Below are positions 51,628 through 59,447 of a stretch of DNA of 64,000 bases, one piece after another. The first letter of the stretch is position 1; every line of letters starts with the position of its first letter. A program made the position numbers and the translations under genes. The DNA lies in the NCBI GenBank assembly GCA_913055685.1, contig CAJXKC010000004.1:148988-212987 (forward strand), in the 5' to 3' direction. Below the pieces are notes generated by a model. That model searched no databases and was not told the origin of the DNA. It saw nothing but the letters and a program-made list of their open reading frames with translations. The stretch comes from an uncultured Flavobacteriales bacterium (GTDB lineage: Bacteria; Bacteroidota; Bacteroidia; Flavobacteriales; Schleiferiaceae).

Positions 51628-52922
51628 TAATCGAGGCTAATAAGCTGCTGGTTTTGATAGATGGCCAAGGCCTTACCTTTTAGGCTCATCCCTAGGAAGG
51701 GATTATTGGCCCCTTTGCTTTTTAAGTTTGAGGCTTCTAAGGTATAGCTCAGCTCAGGGTCAAATAAACTAAGTTCTACGGTTGCACCTTCTTCTATCTT
51801 TAGATCGGTTTGGTAGTTAAGAACTTCGCGCGGCCCCATACTTATAAGTTCTATTATACGGTCTAAGCCCAATTCATTGCCACAACTTGCATTGAGGGCA
51901 CCGAAAAAGCCCTCCAAGCTAGCCGCGCCAAATGCGGCTAAATCGAATTCACAACGCTTTTCTTCGATGGTTCTGGGCTGGTGATTACTGGCAATCGCTT
52001 TAATACTACCCTTTTTAAGAGCCGCTATTAATGCTTTTCGATCAGCTGCTGATCGCAAAGGGGGATAAACTTTTAAATTACTATCGTAGCTTTCCAAAGC
52101 CTCATCGGTGTAAACCAAATTCAGGAGGTTTACGTCGGCACTAATGTCCAATCCCTTGGCCTGCGCTTTTTCTAGTAATTCTACCGCCTCTTTGCTGCTT
52201 AAAGCTTGTAGGTGAAGGGGGGCAAGACAATAATCGGCTAAGGCAATATCACGGGCTATGCCTAAGCTTTCGGCTAGTTCTGGAATACCCTTTAAACCCA
52301 GCCAGGTACTTTTTTCGCCCTCGTGCATTTGCCCATTAGCGCGAATTTCTCTATCCTGCGATAGCACTTGTAGAGCGGGGCCAATTTCGCGGTTATAAAG
52401 CAAGGCTAAGCGCATAAGGGCGCTGTTAGTAACCGCTTTGGTGCCGTGTGAGAAACCAACTGCACCGGCAGCTTTCATATCGTAAATTTCACTAAGCTCT
52501 TCTCCCTTTAGACCTTTACTAAAAGCACCCATGGGCAGAACTTTTACCGGGAGATGGGGATTGTGCTTGGCTAGATATTGAATAGCCGCTTTATGATCTA
52601 CGGTTGGATTAGTGTCCGGACTTAGGGCAACGCTTGTAAACCCGCCCTGAGCGGCCGCAGCTGCACCCGAGTTGAGATCTTCGCGGTCTTCATTACCAGG
52701 ATCATTGAAGTTTGCTCTTAAATCTAACCATCCGATACTTAGGTGAAGGTTATCAGCGCTAAACTCTTGCGCCTTTGGATCGGATAAATTTGAACCAATT
52801 TTTTCGATTTTCCCCTCCGAAAGTAAAAGGTCAACCACCTTTTGGTGGAAAGAGGAGCGAGGGTCAATCACCTTCGCGTTTTTAATGAGAAATTTTTGCG
52901 CGCTCATGTGGTTCTTTTCCAA
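51627..52922 (-). CDS. Dihydroorotase-like protein lacking metal ligands
   Basis: A 431-residue amidohydrolase-fold protein clearly related to dihydroorotase: LLSEGKIEKIGSNLSDPKAQEFS, then GGFTSVALSPDTNPTVDHKAAI, then SADVNLLNLVYTDEAL, then GSIKAIASNHQPRTIEEKRCEFD. The metal-binding HxH is replaced by DLRANFNDPG, the later His-rich TPHH by NLLNL, and TDHAPH by SNHQPR. It therefore looks catalytically inactive, like the PyrC' partners of aspartate transcarbamoylase. A structural or regulatory role is likely. It overlaps the BatA-type gene by 19 nt upstream. Confidence 0.85.
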   Translation of the reverse strand: MEKNHMSAQKFLIKNAKVIDPRSSFHQKVVDLLLSEGKIEKIGSNLSDPKAQEFSADNLHLSIGWLDLRANFNDPGNEDREDLNSGAAAAAQGGFTSVALSPDTNPTVDHKAAIQYLAKHNPHLPVKVLPMGAFSKGLKGEELSEIYDMKAAGAVGFSHGTKAVTNSALMRLALLYNREIGPALQVLSQDREIRANGQMHEGEKSTWLGLKGIPELAESLGIARDIALADYCLAPLHLQALSSKEAVELLEKAQAKGLDISADVNLLNLVYTDEALESYDSNLKVYPPLRSAADRKALIAALKKGSIKAIASNHQPRTIEEKRCEFDLAAFGAASLEGFFGALNASCGNELGLDRIIELISMGPREVLNYQTDLKIEEGATVELSLFDPELSYTLEASNLKSKGANNPFLGMSLKGKALAIYQNQQLISLD

Positions 52923-54907
52923 AGTAAAATCATTTCCAAGGCAAGGAATAACAAGGCTGCAAAGATAAAGCTTGCTCCTAAGCTTCGGTCTTTGAAGGTT
53001 AAGCCTGCCTTTAATTTATTTAAACGGCTAGTTTCTTCAGGATTAATCAATTCCGCATTTGGACCAAAATACGCTCTTAATTGGTCTTCTTCAAGCTGCT
53101 TTAAATCCGACTCTCGCCTATCGATATTTACGGAAAGGTAGGCAATTTCCTGCCCTGAATTTTTCACCAAGTATTGTCCGGGGTCAAGATTGGCTCCTTC
53201 GCCCATTATTCGGTACATACCCTTTTGGTAATTTTGAGGAGGGATAAGCTCCCCAACATCAGTGATCAGTTTTAAACTTTGATCGGCACTTCCTTGGGCT
53301 TTAATTTCTTGATGGGCATCATCCTGACCTAAAGTGAGGTAATAACTTAAGCCTTGGTCTTTGAAAAGTGCCGCGTTCACCAGAATAGGGGCAAAGCTTT
53401 CGTGGTTTAAGATATTGCTCGAATTCCGATCCAATTTTGAGTTACAATAGAAGATCTGCCCTTTTGCAAAGGCCAGACGAGATAGGAGCTTTCGATTGCC
53501 ACTTAAACTAATTAGTGACTGACTTTGGCTCGTAAAGTCATTAAGATAGGCCGTAGTATAGGGTAGGTCGGGGTTATCTAATTCCTCGATAAAAACATCT
53601 TTGTAAAAGGGGTCGGCATAATTTATCTCTTGGGCGCGACTACTATCGTTTTGCCATTTTTCGGAAAGCCTAATCTGGAAGCGCGCCAGATTTTGTTTAA
53701 AAGCAGAAGCAGATTGTCCTGGTAAAAAACAAAGGTTTCCACCTCTTTTTAAGTGGTTCTGCAAGTTGACTTGCAATTTTTCTAAGTCTTGATCGGTGGT
53801 AATTACGATAAGATCTGCAGCTTCAAATTTAGCGTAGTCAAGCTGATTAAGCGGAGACCGGAAATATTCAAAAAACTTGCTGTCAAATAAGTCAGATAAA
53901 GGCTCAATATGCTGCTCTCCTAGGAGGTACACCAGAGGTGGCTTTTGGTTTTGCCAGCTAAAGAAAAACTGATTGTCGAATTCGGGTTCACCTTTGTCAA
54001 TCTTTAATTGGGCCCGATGAAACTTCCCAGGTGGGACTACAAAAGGTAAACTTAGCTTCGGAGTTTGATCTTCATTCAAGTCTACTAATTGCGCGGAATA
54101 AAGGCTATCATCCAATTTCAGCTCTAAGCTTAAGTTACTTATTTGTTCACCATGACTTTTTAGCCAGAGCTGGATTTTCTGCTCCATTCCCGCCACGAAA
54201 ATGGGCTTTTCAAAACTCAATGAATCGATTGCGATGTTTTTGCTTCCTTCCACACTGCTTAAAGGAAGTAATACTAGTTCTTCCTCGAATTGGGTAGCGC
54301 CTAGTTGCTCGTTAAATAAACTATTTTGAAAGTCGCTGATAAGATAGACCTTATGCAAAGCTCCTTCGGTATAATTGGCTCGTAGCGATTCTAGCATTTG
54401 CTTGATTCCCAAAAAGCGGCTGTGAAAATTGAGCCGGTCTACAAGCTCTACTGCCGTCTGAGGCTTTGTGTTGGAGGCAAATAAGGAACTACTATTGTTA
54501 CTGATTAATTGCACATCAGCGTCCTCGCTAAAGCTTTGTATTAAATCGACCGCTAAATTTTTCGCTTGGTAAAATAAGGGGCCTTCCGCTCCATTACGCT
54601 TCATGGAGAAGCTGTTATCCAAATAAATGTGGTGGTAGACCTTTTTAGTTTGCGAATCGCCGCCAACTTCGTCTACTTCCGGCTGAGCAAATGCAAACAC
54701 TAGCATGCTTAGCGCTAAGGCCCTTAGGGCAAAGATTAACCAGTAGCGTAGCTTCTTTACCGCTTTACTTTCTTGTTCGAGCCTTCTTAAAAATCGGGTA
54801 TTGCTAAAAAAAACGGTTTTGGCCTTCCTGAAATTGAAGAGGTGAATGAGTAGGGGAATACTCAGTGCGGTTAGGGCCCATAGAAATTGAGGAAAACCGA
54901 AATTCAT
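52904..54907 (-). CDS. BatA-type (N-terminal double-TM domain) membrane protein
   Basis: A 667-residue protein. The N-terminal BatA domain shows two TM segments: FGFPQFLWALTALSIPLLIHLFNFRKAKTVFFSNTRFL and LRYWLIFALRALALSMLVFAFAQPE. A vWA-like region follows with HHIYLDNSFSMKRNGAEG (a DxSxS-like MIDAS) and a long beta-rich extracytoplasmic part. A last TM segment (FIFAALLFLALEMILLW) ends it. Such proteins are conserved in Bacteroidota; the family was first linked to aerotolerance, but the role of this form is not known. Confidence 0.85.
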   Translation of the reverse strand: MNFGFPQFLWALTALSIPLLIHLFNFRKAKTVFFSNTRFLRRLEQESKAVKKLRYWLIFALRALALSMLVFAFAQPEVDEVGGDSQTKKVYHHIYLDNSFSMKRNGAEGPLFYQAKNLAVDLIQSFSEDADVQLISNNSSSLFASNTKPQTAVELVDRLNFHSRFLGIKQMLESLRANYTEGALHKVYLISDFQNSLFNEQLGATQFEEELVLLPLSSVEGSKNIAIDSLSFEKPIFVAGMEQKIQLWLKSHGEQISNLSLELKLDDSLYSAQLVDLNEDQTPKLSLPFVVPPGKFHRAQLKIDKGEPEFDNQFFFSWQNQKPPLVYLLGEQHIEPLSDLFDSKFFEYFRSPLNQLDYAKFEAADLIVITTDQDLEKLQVNLQNHLKRGGNLCFLPGQSASAFKQNLARFQIRLSEKWQNDSSRAQEINYADPFYKDVFIEELDNPDLPYTTAYLNDFTSQSQSLISLSGNRKLLSRLAFAKGQIFYCNSKLDRNSSNILNHESFAPILVNAALFKDQGLSYYLTLGQDDAHQEIKAQGSADQSLKLITDVGELIPPQNYQKGMYRIMGEGANLDPGQYLVKNSGQEIAYLSVNIDRRESDLKQLEEDQLRAYFGPNAELINPEETSRLNKLKAGLTFKDRSLGASFIFAALLFLALEMILLWKRTT

Positions 54908-54954
54908 TAAAAAACAAAAGTAAAGCTTTGGAGCTTACTGCAATGAATCAATTC

Positions 54955-55938
54955 TTATTTGTGAAGAATTTCCTCCAAGAATTTTTCAATCGCCGCTCTA
55001 ACGGCCTCCGGGTCCTGACTCTTAATAGGGTTTGCCAGCACGTGGTCCCCTACATCTGCCAACTCGACCAATCGTTTTTTATGCTTCGGACTACCTAGGC
55101 TTTCGTGCATCCATCGAATTTTATCGACCGAAACTACCGGGTCTTGTTCCTCCTCATTTTTATAGAAACAAAGATTTAGGGTGGGACATTTAACTTTAGC
55201 GAAAGTGCTATCCACCAAGGTGGATTCTAACAAGTGCTGCAGTTCTACTAAGGCATTAACCGTGTAAAGTGTATCCCAATAGAGCGCATAGGCAGCAGTG
55301 TCGGCTACAATTCTGCGCTTATCCCCCAAAACTAGGTGAGCAATTTCTAAGCCCCAAGGGCCATTTAATAATGCTGCAGCAGGATCTTTTACTCGAATGT
55401 TTGGTGATAAGTTAACCAGGGCATTCACCGACTTTGGAAAACTAGCGGCTAAATTAATGGCATAGCTGCAACCAGTAGAAGTACCCATTAGTAGTACTTT
55501 CTTACCTAATTTTTGTCCAATTGCTAGTGCTTCTTTGGCGTCGGCCCAGGCACTTTCAGCGGTAAAATCATGTAGGCTTTCACGGCGATAGCCATGACCA
55601 CTCAAGCGACTTAAAAACAAATTCGCGCCTAATTTATTCGCGATTTCACGATGCACGGGCGCGCCTTCTGGATGAGAAGCAGAAAAGCCATGCAGGTACA
55701 CAATGGCCCATTCGGTTTGATGCAGGCTATCACCAAACCATTCTATTCTAGCCTCATTTTCGCTGCGAAGATCAAATTTAGATTCCTTATTAAGCAGAAA
55801 TGAATCTAGCTCAGCCAGATTACTGGGAATAGCGGGTAGGTCTGACTTTAAATTTAATGGTTCTGGCTTTGGCCCGGCCAAATAGCCCATAGCTAAAAGG
55901 CTAAAAAAAAAGAGTAAGAGGTAAACTATTTTTTTCAT
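54955..55938 (-). CDS. Alpha/beta hydrolase
   Basis: A 327-residue serine hydrolase with an N-terminal signal or anchor (MKKIVYLLLFFFSLLAMGYLAG). The nucleophile elbow is MGTSTGCSY (Ser in GxSxG), the acid is probably Asp in NEEEQDPVVSVD, and the His is in VGDHVLANP. The oxyanion region is VYLHGFSASH. It acts in the envelope as an esterase or lipase of unknown specificity. The start overlaps the upstream DUF3299-like gene by 4 nt (ATGA), so it belongs to the ABC/DUF3299 operon. Confidence 0.85.
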   Translation of the reverse strand: MKKIVYLLLFFFSLLAMGYLAGPKPEPLNLKSDLPAIPSNLAELDSFLLNKESKFDLRSENEARIEWFGDSLHQTEWAIVYLHGFSASHPEGAPVHREIANKLGANLFLSRLSGHGYRRESLHDFTAESAWADAKEALAIGQKLGKKVLLMGTSTGCSYAINLAASFPKSVNALVNLSPNIRVKDPAAALLNGPWGLEIAHLVLGDKRRIVADTAAYALYWDTLYTVNALVELQHLLESTLVDSTFAKVKCPTLNLCFYKNEEEQDPVVSVDKIRWMHESLGSPKHKKRLVELADVGDHVLANPIKSQDPEAVRAAIEKFLEEILHK

Positions 55939-56378
55939 CGGTCTACGGCTTCACAAGCTTCTAAAATGTAATTAAACTGCTCGAAATCATCACTGTTTAG
56001 TCGAAGCCTGCCTTTAATGAAAACCACTTCATCCGTTTCGAAGCGCCGGGGTGATTCTTTGAATTTTAGGGCAATAACACTTTCGGGACCCGCACCACCG
56101 CAAAAGAAGCAAGCGCTAAAGGGGTAGGCCGATAAAGCGTACTCGCCGCCATCCACATCCAATGGAATCATATATCCTTTGATAAGAACTTCTTGGTCCT
56201 TGAGGGCTTTTACTTCCATGGAAAATTCAGGCACTAAATACCAGGCCTCAAAATCCTCGAAATAGCGGTCTACAAATTCCACTTTAGACAGTAGTTTCCA
56301 GTCAATGATACGAGCGGCCTGCTGTGCGATTAAGTCTTGACTAAGGATAAAGAATATGATTATTGTAAGCTTTTTCAT
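55935..56378 (-). CDS. DUF3299-like exported protein, copy 2
   Basis: A 147-residue exported protein with signal peptide MKKLTIIIFFILSQDLIAQ. The core is VLIKGYMIPLDVDGGEYALSAYPFSACFFCGGAGPESVIALKF, where the FSxCFFCGxAGPE block is shared with the next gene upstream. The two Cys of CFFC plus nearby acidic residues could bind metal. It follows the first copy with a 4-nt overlap and is followed in the same way by the hydrolase gene. The role is probably envelope metal handling together with the ABC genes (inference). Confidence 0.75.
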   Translation of the reverse strand: MKKLTIIIFFILSQDLIAQQAARIIDWKLLSKVEFVDRYFEDFEAWYLVPEFSMEVKALKDQEVLIKGYMIPLDVDGGEYALSAYPFSACFFCGGAGPESVIALKFKESPRRFETDEVVFIKGRLRLNSDDFEQFNYILEACEAVDR

Positions 56379-56797
56379 CCGGCTATACTTGCTTGGGTGA
56401 GCGTGAAAAATAGTCCGCTTCCATTGCGGTTTAAGCGCAGCACTCCTTTAATGGGAAGGTACTTATCAGTTGCAAAACGCCCTGGGTCCTTCGCGAATTT
56501 TAATTGAATTGCCGTTTCTGGTCCCGCATTTCCACAGAAGAAGCAACTGCTAAAAGGGTTTTTGGAAAGCGCGTAAGTATTGGCTTCAACATCAATAGGA
56601 ATAAGGTAGCCCGCTATGATTACTTCTTCTCCCTCAAACTGAGATTCAAGGATAGAAGGGAATTTCGGAAAAAACTGACCGCTATTGGGGTCTTGGTCAT
56701 AGGTGGTCATGCCTAATACCGGCCAGGCCAAACTTTTTTGGGCCCATCCATCCGCCGAAAGGCTAATGAGAAATATGAAGGTTAGGAGCCTAAGCAT
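56375..56797 (-). CDS. DUF3299-like exported protein, copy 1
   Basis: A 140-residue exported protein with signal peptide MLRLLTFIFLISLSADGWAQ. The block EVIIAGYLIPIDVEANTYALSKNPFSSCFFCGNAGPETAIQLKF is closely similar to copy 2, so the pair arose by tandem duplication. The ORF track starts 23 codons earlier, inside the permease gene; the signal peptide fixes ATG 56797, which overlaps the permease stop by 8 nt. As I recall, DUF3299 proteins occur with similar ABC genes in zinc-responsive loci of proteobacteria. Confidence 0.75.
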   Translation of the reverse strand: MLRLLTFIFLISLSADGWAQKSLAWPVLGMTTYDQDPNSGQFFPKFPSILESQFEGEEVIIAGYLIPIDVEANTYALSKNPFSSCFFCGNAGPETAIQLKFAKDPGRFATDKYLPIKGVLRLNRNGSGLFFTLTQASIAG

Positions 56798-57953
56798 CTT
56801 GAAGAGATTTAATGATATTAATGCGATAAGCATGCCAAGCGGGAAGCAGGGAGGCGACTCCCACAATTAGACAGAGACTTAGGAAGGTATATAAGGTTTT
56901 AAGGTCGACAATGATGCTGTGCCAAGGAATTTTGTAAGCGGGACTCAGATACTGACCAATTAAGGCGAAACTTATTAGGTTGAAAAGCACCGCCGCGATA
57001 AAGGCGAAAAAAGCAAGAATAAGGCCTTTGCTAAGAAGTAGGGTAATAATCTTTTTTCGCGGACTGCCTATCGCCCTTAAAAAAGCGAGCTGGGGCTCAT
57101 CATCCTTTAGGCCTTGAAATAAAGCTAAGAAGACACTGAGGGTCGCGATCAGGATCATTATATAGGCTAAAATATTGAGGAAAAGGATAGCATTGGCTCC
57201 TAGACTAAAAAGTCGATTAACCTCAATGGCGGGCAGGGCCGCTTGCATGCTAGTATTTTTATTCACTAATCGCGGTAAGCGTAAGTTGGCCATTGGGCTT
57301 TTAAAGCGAAAGAGGCCTGCGGTAATTTCTTTAGGTCCTTCGCTATGGTGGACTTCCCAAAGAGTGCTTAGCGGACTTAGAATTAGCTCATCGATAACCG
57401 TGCCGCTGGCCTGATAAATACCTACAACTTTAAAAGGATGATGGTGATGATCGCCCTTGGCTTGAAGGCCATGGGACCCTTCAAACTGATCTCCAATCTG
57501 AAGGCCAGTTGCTTCGGCTACTGCAGCACCTAGACATACTTCCATGCTTTTTGAGGCTAATTTGCCACTGGCTAGTTTAACTCCGTACCATTCTGCATAG
57601 CGCTGACTAGTACCAACAATTCTCCAGGATTGATAATTGTCGCCATAGGATAGTGGCACGGACTCTTTTACTAAAGGGTTTTTACTTAGTTTCTCGAATT
57701 CCTCTAATGGGATATTTCCAGTGGGAGGGTCGATATGATAAACGGAGGCTAATATTATTTGCAGAGGGCTGCCTTTGGCACCCACTACCATGTCTATGTT
57801 TTTAATATTGTCCTTAAAGCTGGCCTCAAAGCGCTCTTGAGCGTGGAGTAATAAAAGCACTAAACCAGTGCTAAAGGATAGAAGCAATACGCTTAAAATG
57901 CTATGCAGGCTTCGGTGTTTAAGGCTTTGCCAAGCAGTTTTCCACACTCTCAT
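56790..57953 (-). CDS. MacB/LolC-like ABC permease with His-rich segment
   Basis: A 387-residue permease of the FtsX/MacB type: one N-terminal TM segment, a large periplasmic domain (about 40-260), then three TM segments (about 262-375). The periplasmic domain opens FKDNIKNIDMVVGAKGSPLQIILASVYHIDPPTGNIP and carries a His run, LQAKGDHHHHPFKVVGIYQASGTVIDELI. The His run suggests metal binding. It pairs with the ATPase encoded 4 nt upstream and with the two DUF3299-like proteins downstream. Such machines move substrates between inner membrane and periplasm rather than across both membranes. Confidence 0.83.
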   Translation of the reverse strand: MRVWKTAWQSLKHRSLHSILSVLLLSFSTGLVLLLLHAQERFEASFKDNIKNIDMVVGAKGSPLQIILASVYHIDPPTGNIPLEEFEKLSKNPLVKESVPLSYGDNYQSWRIVGTSQRYAEWYGVKLASGKLASKSMEVCLGAAVAEATGLQIGDQFEGSHGLQAKGDHHHHPFKVVGIYQASGTVIDELILSPLSTLWEVHHSEGPKEITAGLFRFKSPMANLRLPRLVNKNTSMQAALPAIEVNRLFSLGANAILFLNILAYIMILIATLSVFLALFQGLKDDEPQLAFLRAIGSPRKKIITLLLSKGLILAFFAFIAAVLFNLISFALIGQYLSPAYKIPWHSIIVDLKTLYTFLSLCLIVGVASLLPAWHAYRINIIKSLQDA

Positions 57954-58579
57954 AAGTTATAGCTTTTTGAGATTTTGGATTTTAGGCGCGCATCATGGGT
58001 AACGATAAGCAGCGCACTTTGATGCTTTTCGCAAAGCTCGATGAGCAGGGAGGCCACTAGGTCGGCATTTTTATCGTCTAAGGCTGAGCTCGGCTCATCG
58101 GCTAAAAGAATAGGTGGTTCATGCATTAAGGCTCTGGCTATGGAGGCCCTTTGCTGTTCACCGATACTGCAAACTGCTGGTTTTTTATGACGTAAATTAT
58201 AGATGCCCAGATCTTTAAATAATTGATGGATTTTTTGAAGATTGGGTTTGTGGCCTTGATAGCGGGCGGCTAGCAATAAGTTATCTTCTAAGCTGAGGTA
58301 GGGTAGGAAATAGCTTTTTTGAAAAACTAAGCCATAGTGTTTGGCCCTAAACTTTTCCAGCTGCCTAGGGTTTAATTCTTTAAGCGACTGACCCAAAACT
58401 TCTATGCTTCCTTGCTGCAGCTCTTGAAGTCCTGCAAGTAAATTTAATAATGTAGACTTTCCACTGCCTGATGGGCCTAGCAGTAACGCCGTTTCTCCTC
58501 TATGGAGATTCACATCAGGAAATTCGAGGGCCTCTTGGGAGGGATAACTGAATTTAAGTTCAGAGCTTTGTAAGACCAT
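57950..58579 (-). CDS. ABC transporter ATP-binding protein, MacB/LolD type
   Basis: A 209-residue ATPase with Walker A LLGPSGSGKSTLLN, signature CSIGEQQRASIARALM, Walker B ILLADEPSSALDDKN and the H-loop VTHDARL. The short length and signature belong to the MacB/LolD group that drives FtsX-like permeases. It is the first gene of the operon: ATPase, permease, DUF3299-like 1, DUF3299-like 2, hydrolase. It is divergent from the CoA-binding gene with a 26-bp spacer, so the two may share a promoter region. Confidence 0.92.
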   Translation of the reverse strand: MVLQSSELKFSYPSQEALEFPDVNLHRGETALLLGPSGSGKSTLLNLLAGLQELQQGSIEVLGQSLKELNPRQLEKFRAKHYGLVFQKSYFLPYLSLEDNLLLAARYQGHKPNLQKIHQLFKDLGIYNLRHKKPAVCSIGEQQRASIARALMHEPPILLADEPSSALDDKNADLVASLLIELCEKHQSALLIVTHDARLKSKISKSYNL

Positions 58580-58605
58580 AGGACAAACTTACTAAGAAAG
58601 AAATC

Positions 58606-58962
58606 ATGAAAACACTAGTAATTGGTGCAAGCACTAAAGCAGAGCGATACTCTAATATCGCCATGAATATGTTGCACGATTATAAACATGAAGTAGTGGC
58701 TTTAGGTAGAAAAGAAGCGGATACAGATATTGTTCACATCGATGCAGGATTCCCTAACTATAAAGATGTAGACACAGTAAGTTTATATGTAGGGCCTAAA
58801 AATCAAGAGGAGTATATTCCATATGTGATCTCCTTAAATCCACGACGGGTGATCTTTAATCCAGGCACCGAAAACCCCGATTTTTACCAAGCGCTAGAAT
58901 CAGCAGGCATTGATTACGAGGTGGCTTGTACGCTTGTCCTTTTGCGAACGGGGCAGTTTTAA
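58606..58962 (+). CDS. CoA-binding-domain protein
   Basis: A 118-residue Rossmann-fold protein of the CoA_binding_2 family: MKTLVIGASTKAERYSNIAMNMLHDYKHEVVALG, then DVDTVSLYVGPKNQEEYIPYVISLNPRRVIFNPGTENPDFYQALESAGIDYEVACTLVLL. Members bind CoA or a similar nucleotide; physiological role unknown. The 3' end overlaps that of the convergent lipoprotein gene by 4 bp. Confidence 0.88.
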   Translation: MKTLVIGASTKAERYSNIAMNMLHDYKHEVVALGRKEADTDIVHIDAGFPNYKDVDTVSLYVGPKNQEEYIPYVISLNPRRVIFNPGTENPDFYQALESAGIDYEVACTLVLLRTGQF

Positions 58963-59447
58963 TTTTCGCGATAGTCAATTTCTAATTGATCGTTGACGCG
59001 CAGATTTACCACTTCCGGGCCTTGGCCCAAGCCTTGGAGGTCAAAATAGGCAGTGGTTTCCATCAACATCTCACACGGACCAGCACCCCTTATCACCATT
59101 TTGAGGTTTTGAGTAAAGCCCATCTTATTTTGCACTACAGGCTGTTTTATAAGAAAAGCTTGGCCCATCTGACAGCCGCTGAATTGATACTTGACTTCGA
59201 GGCAGTTATCGCGCAGCTCGAGCTTTATTAGACCCGCGTATTGATCTTCATTGTCCATACTAAAATCACTGGCATCCAAAACTTTAGTACACTGCGATTC
59301 TTTTTCCTCTTCTTTTTTCACCGGCTTTGAGTCCCTCTCTTCGAGCTTAAGACCCAACTCAATTTCTTCTACCTCTGGACTTGTTTTATGACTCTTACAG
59401 CCAATTCCTATAGCTAATAAGGCGAAAATTAGGCTAAATCTTTTCAT
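58959..59447 (-). CDS. Lipoprotein, function unknown
   Basis: A 162-residue lipoprotein with signal peptide and lipobox AIGIGC, then KSHKTSPE. A charged Lys/Glu-rich linker (about 25-55) is followed by a small beta-rich domain (QYAGLIKLELRDNCLEVKYQFSGCQMGQAFLIKQPVVQ). No recognised family. Its start overlaps the stop of the T9SS protease gene by 4 nt, so the two are cotranscribed. Confidence 0.68.
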   Translation of the reverse strand: MKRFSLIFALLAIGIGCKSHKTSPEVEEIELGLKLEERDSKPVKKEEEKESQCTKVLDASDFSMDNEDQYAGLIKLELRDNCLEVKYQFSGCQMGQAFLIKQPVVQNKMGFTQNLKMVIRGAGPCEMLMETTAYFDLQGLGQGPEVVNLRVNDQLEIDYREN

